Below are positions 30,512 through 38,969 of a stretch of 41,023 nucleotides of DNA, piece after piece. A model generated the notes under the pieces. It was not told the origin of the DNA and made no database searches. It was given only the letters and a program-made list of their open reading frames with translations. A program made the translations under genes and the position numbers. This DNA is from CAYPAV01 sp964408805 (lineage in GTDB: Bacteria > Pseudomonadota > Alphaproteobacteria > UBA8366), in the NCBI GenBank assembly GCA_964408805.1, contig CAYPAV010000030.1, positions 1 to 41,023 of the forward strand, in the 5' to 3' direction. Numbering within the stretch: position 1 is the first letter of the stretch; each line of letters starts with the position of its first letter.

Positions 30512-31846
30512 TCAGGCGTCCGCCGCATCGATGGCGGCATCGACCGCTTCGCCTAACCGGTCGACCAAATCGTCGATCTCCGACGGTTCGACGATATAGG
30601 GCGGGGCCAGCAGGACGTGATCGCCCCGCACGCCGTCGATCGTCCCTCCCATCGGATAGCAAATCAGGCCCCGCTCCAGCGCCGCCGCCTTGACCTTGGC
30701 GTTCAGTTTCAGTGCAGGATCGAAGGTCTCCTTGCTCGCGCGGTCGCGGACGAATTCGAGCGCGCGAAAGAGGCCTCGCCCACGAATGTCGCCGACATGA
30801 TGGTGATTGCCGAACCGGGCCTGCAGCGCGTCTTGCAGCAGTTCACCCATTTCATTGACCCGGGCAAGCAAGCCCTCGGATTCGATCGCATCCTGGACCG
30901 CTAGTGCCGCGGCACAGGCGGTCGGATGGCCCATATAGGTATGTCCGTGCTGGAAGTACCCGGTCCCATCGCGAATGGCTGTGAATATCCTGTCCGACAG
31001 CAGTGTCGCGCCGATCGGCTGATAGCCCGCACCCAACCCCTTCGCGCAGACCAACAGATCGGGGGCGATGCCATCCTGTTCGCAGGCGTATAGCGTCCCC
31101 GTTCGTCCCATGCCGCACATCACCTCGTCCAGGATCAGCAAGATCCCGTAGCGATCGCAGATCTCCCGGATGCGTTTGAAATAGCCGGGCATCGCCGGCA
31201 CAGCACCCAGGGTGGCACCGACCACCGGCTCCGCGATAAAGGCGATAACGGTATCCTCGCCGAGCGCTTGTACCTTGGCCTCCAACTCATCGGCGACACG
31301 CAACCCATAGGCCTCCTCGGTCTCGTCATCCCGTTTGTCGCGATAGGCAAAGCACGCGGAGATCATGTGGGTTTCGATCAGCAGCGGGTCGAACGGCTCG
31401 CGCCGCCACATGTTGCCGCCGGCCGCCAGCGCCCCCAGCGTGTTGCCATGGTAGCTCTGACGCCGACTGACGATGTAGCGGCGCTGCGGCTCACCCATTT
31501 CCAAATGGTATTGCCGCGCCAGTTTGAGAGCCGCCTCGACGCCTTCCGACCCGCCCGAGACGAAATAGACCCGGTCCAGATCGCCGGGCGCCGTCTCGGC
31601 CATCCGTGCCGCCAACGTCTCGGCGGGGCGGGAAGTGAAAAAACCGGTATGGGCGAATGGAATTTCATCGATCTGAGAGCGGATGGCTTCCAGAACCTTG
31701 GGATGGCTGTGTCCGAGACAGGACACCGCCGCGCCGCCCGACGCATCGAGATAGCGCTTGCCGTCGGCATCGGTGATAAAAATGCCCTCGCCCGAGACTG
31801 CGGTCGCGGGGACATGGGTCGCTTGACGATGCAGGACGTGCGACAT
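30512..31846 (-). CDS. Class III aminotransferase (PLP-dependent)
   Basis: The 444-residue fold-type I enzyme of the class III family moves an amino group, often from an omega-amine or omega-amino acid, to an oxo acid. Markers are 'DGKRYLDASGGAAVSCLGHSHP' (29-49), 'VSGGSEGVEAALKLARQYH' (96-114, phosphate binding), 'SYHGNTLGALAAGG' (131-144), 'GILLILDEVMCGMGRTGTLYACE' (D240 contacts the pyridine nitrogen) and the Schiff-base lysine K269 in 'VCAKGLGAGYQPIGA'. TAGGAG precedes the ATG. It lies 24 bp downstream of the Mla-like operon on the same strand but has no obvious link to lipid transport. The substrate is unknown. Confidence 0.9.
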   Translation of the reverse strand: MSHVLHRQATHVPATAVSGEGIFITDADGKRYLDASGGAAVSCLGHSHPKVLEAIRSQIDEIPFAHTGFFTSRPAETLAARMAETAPGDLDRVYFVSGGSEGVEAALKLARQYHLEMGEPQRRYIVSRRQSYHGNTLGALAAGGNMWRREPFDPLLIETHMISACFAYRDKRDDETEEAYGLRVADELEAKVQALGEDTVIAFIAEPVVGATLGAVPAMPGYFKRIREICDRYGILLILDEVMCGMGRTGTLYACEQDGIAPDLLVCAKGLGAGYQPIGATLLSDRIFTAIRDGTGYFQHGHTYMGHPTACAAALAVQDAIESEGLLARVNEMGELLQDALQARFGNHHHVGDIRGRGLFRALEFVRDRASKETFDPALKLNAKVKAAALERGLICYPMGGTIDGVRGDHVLLAPPYIVEPSEIDDLVDRLGEAVDAAIDAADA

Positions 31847-31870
31847 CGGTGTCTCCTACCTTTCGCTTAT

Positions 31871-32578
31871 TCAAGATCCGGTCTTGGAGGATTGCAGACG
31901 CTTCGGCCGATTGGCCTCGCCCTGCTTCAACGTCCAAGTAACGACCGATTTCAGGACCTTGCCCAGGGCATCGTCAAATGCCCCGATGATCGACTTCATC
32001 GAGTTTTCCTTCGCCGGATAGCGTGCCTCGAATGTCTCAGAAGCGATGATCACACGGCGCGGCATTTGCACCAGCTTGAGATTGATGCGGACCCGAACGA
32101 TGGGTGACGCACTACCTGTCGACAACGTCGAAACATCTTCGCCCAATCGCTCTTTGTACTCCGCTTGAAATTCGCGGAGTTCCGACTTCAGGACGAAATC
32201 CGAGCGAAGACCGATCTGCTCGCGGCCGACGCCGACGATGCGGCCCGAATTCTCGAACGATTCGACCATCAGGGTCTGAACCATCTTCGGCGCGAAATCC
32301 GTCCAATTGGCGCGCGTGAAATAGCGCAACTCGATGGGACTGTCCTGGAGCGCGATCCTTGCCGTGCTGAGCCCCGCCGGCGACACCGGCGGTTCGATCA
32401 ACAACTGCCATTTCACCGAGGGCAGATTCTTGGGGAATGTGCTCTTGGGCGTCAGGACGTAAAGCCTGGGAGGCGCCCCGCCGCCCGGCAAAGCGACCGA
32501 ACAGGCGGTCACCAAAATCGACATTGCGGCGATCGTCACCAGGGTTCGCGCCATGGATTTCCGAATTTTCATCGTCAT
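31871..32578 (-). CDS. ABC transport auxiliary lipoprotein (PqiC/YmbA-like)
   Basis: The 235-residue outer-membrane-directed lipoprotein has signal peptide 'MTMKIRKSMARTLVTIAAMSILVTAC' with lipobox V-T-A-C. 'PPRLYVLTPKSTFP' and 'LLIEPPVSPAGLSTARIAL...IELRYFTRANWTDFAPKMVQTLMVESFENSGRIVGVGR' fit the ABC-type transport auxiliary component family, which partners with MCE proteins. It overlaps the MCE gene by 4 bp (ATGA), so production is coupled. It probably forms the outer-membrane end of the lipid-transfer path. Confidence 0.85.
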   Translation of the reverse strand: MTMKIRKSMARTLVTIAAMSILVTACSVALPGGGAPPRLYVLTPKSTFPKNLPSVKWQLLIEPPVSPAGLSTARIALQDSPIELRYFTRANWTDFAPKMVQTLMVESFENSGRIVGVGREQIGLRSDFVLKSELREFQAEYKERLGEDVSTLSTGSASPIVRVRINLKLVQMPRRVIIASETFEARYPAKENSMKSIIGAFDDALGKVLKSVVTWTLKQGEANRPKRLQSSKTGS

Positions 32579-33873
32579 TTCACCTCGACGCCGGGTTGCG
32601 ATTGGCCAAACAGGAAGCGCGCCGGGTCTTGCTCCAATTGTGTCGAAATCCGAGTAAGCGCATTGACCAACACCCGAGTTTCCGAAAGCAGTTGCGTCAA
32701 TTCGTAAAGTCCGGATGCAGTGAAGTCCTCAACGGGCTGGCGATTCTCGGCAAGAAACCCGGCCAGCTGTTCTGCCGCATCGCCGACATGGCCGGCCGCC
32801 TTATTGGCCGTCGTGATCGCGGCGCGCGCATCCCGGCCGACCCCGTCCATTTCCTTCTGCACGGACTTCATCGCCTTGCCCACCCCTTCGGTGAACAACA
32901 GCGCATTCTGGCGAAGTTCGGAAGTCAAGCCATGGACCTCGCTCAAGGTTCGGCGTGCGTCCCCCGAGAGTCCGGTGAAATCACGACCGATCCCGCCCAG
33001 CGTCTTGTTCAGCCCCTTGGACACCTTATCGACGCTGGTCTCGACGCTTCGGCTGACGCGATTCACGCTATCGCCGACATTCGTCATCGTCTGGGAGGCC
33101 TGCCCCGTCAAAATATTGACCTTCTTGCGGAGATCGAAAACCAGGGCGCGAGCCTGCTTCACGGCGGCCTCGGCATCGTTGGTCATCCGGTCGGAACTGC
33201 CGCGGAGCTTTTGCAAGGCCTGGCGGGCCTCGGCGGCGGCGGACCGCACCTCGTCGAGCGATGCGGCGCCGTTCCGCAACATGGTCCGGATATCGCCCGA
33301 ACTGTCCGAGAGCGCCCCCGTGAAACTCTCGATATTCACCAAGGTCTTGGCCAAACTCGCCTGGTTCTTCGGATTGAGCAATCGATTAGCGCGGTCAACC
33401 AGGGCGATGAAGCGATTGATAAGTTCGGGGGCGGTCTCGAAAAGCTGCTCCAGCTGCGACGCCTTGGAGGGGATGACCGGCCGCTTCTGCCCCTTCTTGC
33501 GAGCAAGCGCCGGCGCCTTTTGCGTGCCGCCCGAAATCTGCACATAGGCAATGCCCGTGATGCCCTGATACTCAAGCGCCGCCACCGCATCCGACTTGAT
33601 CCGGGGTTTCCTCGGCACCTCCACGGTAACCTTGATCCGCTCGACGTTCTCGGGGTCGATCCGCATCGTCGTCACGACGCCAAAGGGGACACCGCGATAA
33701 CGCACCTGATTGCCGGGCTTCAAACCGGTCACCGACCCCTTGAAGTAGATATCGTACTGAGCGACGTCCTCGTCGAGTTCGACGCCGGCAATCCAGATCA
33801 CCGCGACCACGCCGCCCAGCAGAACCAGAAGCGTGAAAATACCGACAATAATGTAACTCGCACGTGTTTCCAT
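32575..33873 (-). CDS. MCE/MlaD family lipid-binding protein
   Basis: The 432-residue protein has an N-terminal membrane anchor (about 8-30). One MCE domain follows (about 38-120, 'YDIYFKGSVTGLKPGNQVRYRGVPFGVVTTMRIDPEN' and 'IKSDAVAALEYQGITGIAYVQISGG'). A long helical C-terminal region (about 140-400), rich in Ala, Lys and Thr with repeated coiled-coil-like segments, follows. MlaD proteins form hexameric rings that shuttle phospholipids between the membranes. This one is much longer than E. coli MlaD (183 residues), and the helical part may form a tunnel or needle across the periplasm. It begins 4 bp after the ATPase gene. Confidence 0.9.
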   Translation of the reverse strand: METRASYIIVGIFTLLVLLGGVVAVIWIAGVELDEDVAQYDIYFKGSVTGLKPGNQVRYRGVPFGVVTTMRIDPENVERIKVTVEVPRKPRIKSDAVAALEYQGITGIAYVQISGGTQKAPALARKKGQKRPVIPSKASQLEQLFETAPELINRFIALVDRANRLLNPKNQASLAKTLVNIESFTGALSDSSGDIRTMLRNGAASLDEVRSAAAEARQALQKLRGSSDRMTNDAEAAVKQARALVFDLRKKVNILTGQASQTMTNVGDSVNRVSRSVETSVDKVSKGLNKTLGGIGRDFTGLSGDARRTLSEVHGLTSELRQNALLFTEGVGKAMKSVQKEMDGVGRDARAAITTANKAAGHVGDAAEQLAGFLAENRQPVEDFTASGLYELTQLLSETRVLVNALTRISTQLEQDPARFLFGQSQPGVEVK

Positions 33874-33877
33874 GAAG

Positions 33878-34663
33878 CTATACCGTTGCGGCCAGTTGCG
33901 GCTTGTTCACGAGCGCGGCGCGCGCGCGATGGCCCTTGAAGTATTCCTGTATCCAAGGATGCGGGTCGTCCATGTGCTCGGCCAGCGTCGCCACCCGGAT
34001 CTTTTTGTCGATCAGGACGGCGATGCGGTCGCAGATCGCGGTCAGACTGTCCAGGTCATGGGTGACCATGAAGACCGTGAGACCGAGGCTGGATTGCAAT
34101 TCGCGGATCAACCTGTCGAAAGCGGCGGCGCCGATCGGATCGAGACCGGCGGTCGGCTCGTCGAGGAAGAGGATCTCTGGATCGACCGAGAGCGAGCGCG
34201 CCAATCCGGCCCGCTTTCGCATGCCCCCCGACAGCTCGGAGGGATATTTTGGACCCGCATCGGGCGGGAGCCCAACCATCGCGATCTTGAGGGCCGCCAG
34301 CTCGTCCATCAGGTCCAGCGGCATTCTCAGATGCTCGCGCATCGGTACCTGTATGTTCTCGCAGACCGTCAGCGAGGAAAACAACGCCCCATCCTGGAAG
34401 AGAACTCCAAAGCGTGTCTTTAGCAATCGCGAGGCCTCGGAATCGGCGCCGTGCACCTCGGTTCCCAGCACATCGATCGAGCCGAGGCGCGGACGGTTCA
34501 GACCGATGATCGTCCGCAGCAAAACCGACTTTCCGGTGCCGGAGCCGCCGACGACCCCCAACACCTCGCCCTTTCGGACATCGAGATCGAGTTCGTCATG
34601 AACGATCTGCGCCCCGAACTGGTTGCGCAGCCCCTTCACCCGGATGACAAAATCATCGCTCAT
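33878..34663 (-). CDS. Mla-type ABC transporter ATPase (MlaF-like)
   Basis: The 261-residue cytoplasmic ATPase powers the lipid transporter. Walker A is 'GGSGTGKS' (39-46), the ABC signature 'LSGGMRKRAGLARSL', Walker B 'EILFLDEPTAGLDP' and the switch region 'VFMVTHDLDSL'. The 'GGMRKR' form of the signature and the N-terminal 'NQFGAQIVHDELDLDVRKGEVLGVVGGSGTGKS' are typical of MlaF. It is separated from the permease by 3 bp and from the MCE gene by 4 bp, so the cluster is one transcription unit. Confidence 0.92.
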   Translation of the reverse strand: MSDDFVIRVKGLRNQFGAQIVHDELDLDVRKGEVLGVVGGSGTGKSVLLRTIIGLNRPRLGSIDVLGTEVHGADSEASRLLKTRFGVLFQDGALFSSLTVCENIQVPMREHLRMPLDLMDELAALKIAMVGLPPDAGPKYPSELSGGMRKRAGLARSLSVDPEILFLDEPTAGLDPIGAAAFDRLIRELQSSLGLTVFMVTHDLDSLTAICDRIAVLIDKKIRVATLAEHMDDPHPWIQEYFKGHRARAALVNKPQLAATV

Positions 34664-34666
34664 GCT

Positions 34667-35818
34667 TCAGATTCCCAAGGCCGAAAACAAAATGGAGAAT
34701 AGCGCGTCGGCGAGAATCACCAAGACGATCGATTCGACCACCGATTTAGTGGTCATCTTACCGACACTCTCGGCGCTACCGGTCACGCGCAACCCCTCGA
34801 AGCTGCCGACGATGGCAATGATGTAGGCGAAGACCGGCGCCTTGACCAAGCCGACGACGAAATGGGTCAGACTGACCACCTCCTCGAGCCGGCGCATGAA
34901 CTGGCTGACCGTAAGGTCGAGGGCCAGGACCGACATCAGAGCGCCGCCCATCAGCCCCGCCACGTCGGCCAGAAAGACGAGTATCGGAAGCGTGATCAAA
35001 AGCGCGTTGATGCGCGGCAGGACCAGGACTTCGACCGGGTCGAGGCCGACCGTTCGCAAGGCGTCGACCTCCTGGTTGACCTGCATCGTGCCGATCTGCG
35101 CGGTAAAGGCCGACCCCGATCGCCCGGCCACCACGATCGCGGTGATCAGGACCGCGATCTCCCGCGGAATCCCGAAGGCCAGGCCGTCGATGGTGAAAAT
35201 CTCCGCGCCGAACTTTCGCAACTGCACGGCCCCTTGATAGGCGATGACGATGCCGATCAGGAAGTTCAGCAGGAAGACAATCGGGACCGCGTTCAGCCCG
35301 GTCTGTTCGATCTGATTGACAAGGGCGGTCAGGCGGAACCGACGGATATTCGTGAAGGCGGCAAAGAACGTCGTCACCGTGAGGCCGAAGAAATTCAACA
35401 GCATCTTGGCCTCGGAGAACATCTCCAGGAGAACCCGGCCGACACGCTCGAACATCGCCAGAATCGGGTGGGCCGCCTCGCGCAGCGGTTCATGCGGCGC
35501 CGCGTCGGCTTCCTCGACGATCTCGAACAGCGGCAGATAGGCATCATCGACGCCGACAAGCTCCGTTGCGACACCGCGTCCATGCAGTTCCTTCAAGGTC
35601 CGCCTGAGGACCCAAGCCCCCGCCGTGTCGAGTTCGGTCACCCTGGAGAGTTCAAACCGCGTCCGCTGCGCCTGACCGAGATGAAGTCCCCGAACGGTTT
35701 CACTGAGGGTCGCGGCGCAATCAACCGTCCAGGCACCGCCCGCCGAGACAACCAACACGTTGCCTTCCGTCGCCGTCTCGATCCAACCAGCGGGATCCGC
35801 CAAGAGGTCCTCCGACAT
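34667..35818 (-). CDS. Mla-type permease with N-terminal STAS domain (MlaE-like)
   Basis: In this 383-residue protein, residues about 10-100 form a STAS domain ('FELSRVTELDTAGAWVLRRTLKELHGRG'). The rest is the MlaE permease fold: 'LNAVPIVFLLNFLIGIVIAYQGAVQLRKFGAEIFTIDGLAFGIPREIAVLITAIVVAGRSGSAFTAQIGTMQVNQEVDALRTVGLDPVEVLVLPR' is the classic signature. In E. coli the STAS partner MlaB is a separate protein; here it is fused, as in many alphaproteobacteria. It is the first gene of the operon; the promoter should lie in 35819-35983, shared with the divergent CBS gene. Confidence 0.92.
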   Translation of the reverse strand: MSEDLLADPAGWIETATEGNVLVVSAGGAWTVDCAATLSETVRGLHLGQAQRTRFELSRVTELDTAGAWVLRRTLKELHGRGVATELVGVDDAYLPLFEIVEEADAAPHEPLREAAHPILAMFERVGRVLLEMFSEAKMLLNFFGLTVTTFFAAFTNIRRFRLTALVNQIEQTGLNAVPIVFLLNFLIGIVIAYQGAVQLRKFGAEIFTIDGLAFGIPREIAVLITAIVVAGRSGSAFTAQIGTMQVNQEVDALRTVGLDPVEVLVLPRINALLITLPILVFLADVAGLMGGALMSVLALDLTVSQFMRRLEEVVSLTHFVVGLVKAPVFAYIIAIVGSFEGLRVTGSAESVGKMTTKSVVESIVLVILADALFSILFSALGI

Positions 35819-35983
35819 TCGTTCCGGGACGCCGAAGAGGGCATCCCACGACCGCTATCGCGGCACTTCGCATAGCATGGACTTGGGGCCGGAGCAAAGC
35901 GGCTCACGCGTTGCGGTGACCAGCCGCTCCGGTTACCATCTGTCTCGGCTATCGAGGCAGGAGGTTGGGGAGGCGACGAGCGC

Positions 35984-36418
35984 ATGAGGATATCCGAAAT
36001 CTTGTCGGACCGGACCGCGACACCGGTGACGATCGGCCCCGAAGAGACGCTGCGCGATGCCGCTCGGTTGCTCGCCGAACATCGGATTGGAATTCTTCCG
36101 GTGTGCAAATCGGACGGCGTTTTGGGCGGTGTCTTGTCGGAGCGCGACATCGTCGCCGCACTTTCCGAACACGGCAATAAAGCAGCCGGCTTGTCGGTCG
36201 CCGACGTCATGACGGCAAAAGTCGAGGTTTGCGCGCCAAGCGAATTCGCGGCCGAAATCCTGGAGCGCATGAACAAGGGAAAGTTCCGGCACATGCCGGT
36301 CGTCCTGAACGACAAATTGCTGGGCATCGTCAGTATCCGGGACGTGCTTTCCAAACTCCAGAACGATGCCGCTATGGATCGCGACAAACTCTATAACGCC
36401 GGCCTGAGCTGGCTCTGA
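35984..36418 (+). CDS. CBS domain-pair protein
   Basis: The 144-residue protein is made almost entirely of two CBS domains (about 5-60, 'ETLRDAARLLAEHRIGILPVCKSDGVLGGVLSERDIVAAL'; and 72-128, 'MTAKVEVCAPSEFAAEILERMNKGKFRHMPVV'). Such stand-alone Bateman modules bind adenine nucleotides. GGGGAGG precedes the ATG. It ends 10 bp before the adenine phosphoribosyltransferase gene and is probably co-transcribed with it, an interesting pairing of an adenine-nucleotide sensor with adenine salvage. Confidence 0.88.
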   Translation: MRISEILSDRTATPVTIGPEETLRDAARLLAEHRIGILPVCKSDGVLGGVLSERDIVAALSEHGNKAAGLSVADVMTAKVEVCAPSEFAAEILERMNKGKFRHMPVVLNDKLLGIVSIRDVLSKLQNDAAMDRDKLYNAGLSWL

Positions 36419-36428
36419 GGCAATATCA

Positions 36429-36944
36429 ATGAACCTGAAGGACCACATCCGCGAGGTCCCCGACTTCCCGGAACCCGGAATTCTGTTTTACGACATCTCG
36501 ACCATGTTGGCGCACCGGGATGCGTGGCGGCATTGTGTCGATAAGCTGGCCGAGAGCGTCGCGCCCGAAAAGCCCGACCTGCTTGCCGGCATCGAATCGC
36601 GCGGGTTCCTGACAGCTGCCCCCCTGGCGCTCGAACTCGGTTGCGGATTCACCATGATCCGCAAGAAGGGTAAACTGCCCGGAGATACGATCGAGCAAAC
36701 CTACGATCTGGAATACGGAACGGACACGATTGAGATTCAGGCGGACGCGATCGTACCGGGCCAGCGCGTCGTCTTGATGGATGATTTGCTGGCGACCGGC
36801 GGTACGGCGGCGGCGGCGGTCGCACTTCTGCGCAAGGTCGGCGCGGAAGTCAGGGCGGCGAGTTTCATCATCGAACTCACCTTCCTCAACGGACGCGACA
36901 AGCTGGATCTCCCGATAAGCAGCCTCCTTGCCTACGACGAATAG
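36429..36944 (+). CDS. apt: Adenine phosphoribosyltransferase
   Basis: The 171-residue enzyme converts adenine and PRPP to AMP in purine salvage. 'MNLKDHIREVPDFPEPGILFYDISTML' is the standard N-terminus, 'LAGIESRGFLTAAPLALELGCGFTMIRKKGKLPG' the adenine-binding and flexible-loop region, and 'RVVLMDDLLATGGTAAAAV' the PRPP-binding motif. Length equals the bacterial norm. GAGG is correctly spaced before the ATG. It follows the CBS protein and is convergent with the ornithine cyclodeaminase-family gene, leaving 6 bp between the stops. Confidence 0.95.
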   Translation: MNLKDHIREVPDFPEPGILFYDISTMLAHRDAWRHCVDKLAESVAPEKPDLLAGIESRGFLTAAPLALELGCGFTMIRKKGKLPGDTIEQTYDLEYGTDTIEIQADAIVPGQRVVLMDDLLATGGTAAAAVALLRKVGAEVRAASFIIELTFLNGRDKLDLPISSLLAYDE

Positions 36945-36950
36945 CGGAGA

Positions 36951-37889
36951 TCACCTGACGATTTTTTCGTAGACCAGAACCGCCGCCGCAAAATCTTCCA
37001 GCGAGGCACCGACCGATTTAAACATGGTGATCTCCTCCTCGGAACTCCGCCCGGGATGCGCGTCGCGCGTCAGCGCGATAAGATCGACGATATCCTCGAT
37101 ACGAAGGAGGCCCGCCTCGATCGGTTGGGTCAGATCGCCCGCCGCGTGCGGCGCGCCCGATAATGTGTCACAAAAAACGCTCGCCCGCCGGACGACCGTA
37201 TCATCCGCCTCGCGCACCTCGGGCCGATAGCCGCCGACCAAATCGACGTGGACGCCCGGCTTCAGCCACTCGCCCCGGATCAGCGGGTCCGGCGACAGGG
37301 TAGCCGAGGAGACGATATCCGCCAATCCGACCGCCGCTGCAAGGTCATCGACGGCCTCGGCGGCAAGACCGATATCGCCCGCGGCCCCCGCCAGACGCCG
37401 CGCCTTGATGAAATCCCGTCCCCAAATATACGTCTTCTGGATGGGGCGGACGGCGCGGTGGGCCAGGAGCAGGTTCCAGGCCACCCGGCCGGTTCCAACA
37501 ACCAGATGCCACCTCGCATCGGCACGGGCGAGATAGCGCGCGGCAAGCGCGGAAGCGGCCGCCGTCCGGCGGGACGTCACCTCGCCGCCGTCGATCCGAG
37601 CAAGCGGCATGCCCGTCTGCCCGTCAAACAGGATGACGACACCGTTCACTGATGGTTCCTCGCGAACGGCGTTCCCGGGGAACACATTCACCAACTTGAC
37701 GCAGACATACTCGCCTGCCCGCCAGGCCGGCATCATCATAATTTTTGCCTCGGGCTCACCCGGCACCTCGACATAATGCTGATGCTTCGGCGGCGACTCG
37801 ACATCGCCGGCGAAGGCCTCGGCGATGGCATCGATCAACTCCTTCCACGGAAGGAGATCGCGGGTCTTTAGCTCGTCGACATTTCGCAT
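36951..37889 (-). CDS. Ornithine cyclodeaminase/mu-crystallin family protein
   Basis: The 312-residue NAD(P)-dependent protein has N-terminal 'FAGDVESPPKHQHYVEVPGEPEAKIMMMPAWR' and 'CVKLVNVFPGNA' (substrate-binding region with K83), and 'TAAASALAARYLARADARWHLVVGTGRVAWNLLLAHRAV' (Rossmann glycine loop, in the variant form GTGRVA). 'DIVSSATLSPDPLIRGEWLKPGVHVDLVGGYRPEVREADD' is typical of the family. Members include ornithine cyclodeaminases, alanine dehydrogenases and ketimine reductases, so the reaction is uncertain. It follows the ketopantoate reductase-like gene by 5 bp, suggesting an operon. Confidence 0.88.
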   Translation of the reverse strand: MRNVDELKTRDLLPWKELIDAIAEAFAGDVESPPKHQHYVEVPGEPEAKIMMMPAWRAGEYVCVKLVNVFPGNAVREEPSVNGVVILFDGQTGMPLARIDGGEVTSRRTAAASALAARYLARADARWHLVVGTGRVAWNLLLAHRAVRPIQKTYIWGRDFIKARRLAGAAGDIGLAAEAVDDLAAAVGLADIVSSATLSPDPLIRGEWLKPGVHVDLVGGYRPEVREADDTVVRRASVFCDTLSGAPHAAGDLTQPIEAGLLRIEDIVDLIALTRDAHPGRSSEEEITMFKSVGASLEDFAAAVLVYEKIVR

Positions 37890-37894
37890 CGGCT

Positions 37895-38812
37895 CTAAAA
37901 CACGCTCTCACGGGCCTTGATGATGGCGGCCACGGCTTCGTTGAAGGGCGCGGTCAGGCCGACCTCGGCCGCCGCCACGGGAACGGCGCCGTTGATCGCA
38001 TCGACCTCGGTGCGGCGCCCCGCGTCCAAATCCTGCCACATCGAGGCACGGGCATGGGGAATCTTCAACCCGAATTTCCGGACGTATTCCACCGGATCAT
38101 CGAAACCGAAATGAATCCCTTTCGCACGACCGACCGCATAGGCCTCTTCCGTCAGGGTCGAGGCCAGCTTCCAGGCGTCGGGATCGCCGATGATGCCGCC
38201 GGTCGTGAGCCCGGTGACCGCGCAGGTGCCGCTGAGGGCCACATTGCAAATAAATTTCTCCCAGATCAGCTGGTCGATATCCTCGAAGGCCTTCACCTCG
38301 AAGCCGCCTTCGTTCCAAACCTTGGCCGTCTTTTCCAGGCGCGGCGTCATGCCGCCCACCATCTCGCCCAACCGGATGAGCTCCATCCCGTTGTGATGCG
38401 CGTGTCCGGGCCCCTTCATCGACGCGCCAAAACCGCCGGCAACGCCGATCAGGATGGCATCGGAGTCGATAGTCTGCTTGATCCGCTCGGCCGCACCGAG
38501 GCCATTCTGGATGGTGACGATGACACTGTCGGCCCTCATCATCGACGCCGCCGCCTCGGCCGCACCCGCGACACCCGCCGCCTTGGTCGCGATCACCACC
38601 ATGTCGCAGGTTCCGACCGTCGAAGCGTCGGTCGTCGCGTTCAGCCGGACCGTTCGGTCGCCGCTCGCTCCCTCGACCCGCAAACCCTTCGCATTGATCG
38701 CGTCGATATGATCCCGCCAAATATCGACGGCCCAGACCTCGTTTCCCGCATCGGCCAGCAGTGCCGCATAGACCGACCCCATGGCCCCAACGCCCACCAC
38801 CGCAATTTTCAT
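37895..38812 (-). CDS. 2-dehydropantoate 2-reductase family protein (PanE/ApbA)
   Basis: The 305-residue NADPH-dependent reductase has N-terminal 'MKIAVVGVGAMGSVYAALLADAGNEVWAVD', the dinucleotide-binding loop GxGAMG. 'TIQNGLGAAERIKQTI' is the ApbA motif with the conserved Asn, and 'LIWEKFICNVALSGTCAVTGLTTGGI' carries the catalytic Lys. The start at 38812 is supported by GAGAGG upstream; a longer frame to 38971 adds an unrelated Arg-rich stretch. In PanE the reaction is ketopantoate to pantoate, but many relatives outside pantothenate loci reduce other 2-oxo acids. The neighbours here do not suggest pantothenate synthesis, so I give no gene symbol. Confidence 0.88.
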   Translation of the reverse strand: MKIAVVGVGAMGSVYAALLADAGNEVWAVDIWRDHIDAINAKGLRVEGASGDRTVRLNATTDASTVGTCDMVVIATKAAGVAGAAEAAASMMRADSVIVTIQNGLGAAERIKQTIDSDAILIGVAGGFGASMKGPGHAHHNGMELIRLGEMVGGMTPRLEKTAKVWNEGGFEVKAFEDIDQLIWEKFICNVALSGTCAVTGLTTGGIIGDPDAWKLASTLTEEAYAVGRAKGIHFGFDDPVEYVRKFGLKIPHARASMWQDLDAGRRTEVDAINGAVPVAAAEVGLTAPFNEAVAAIIKARESVF

Positions 38813-38969
38813 GAGCCTCTCTCCATCGCCGCCGTCCTTCAGCCATGATAGCGCTCGGCGACGCGCTTTACAGCGCGGGCTGACGGATCGCTCCGCTTTC
38901 TGTAAAGTCCGGCCTCGCTTCCGGCAACATTCAACGAACACCGTTTTAAGGTCAGACGACGGATTAATC

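Noticed and set aside
32437..33939. 500-codon plus-strand frame
   Set aside because: Antisense shadow of the MCE protein and its auxiliary lipoprotein; composition is typical of a GC-rich shadow.
34862..35875. 337-codon plus-strand frame
   Set aside because: Antisense to the MlaE-like permease, which is well supported.
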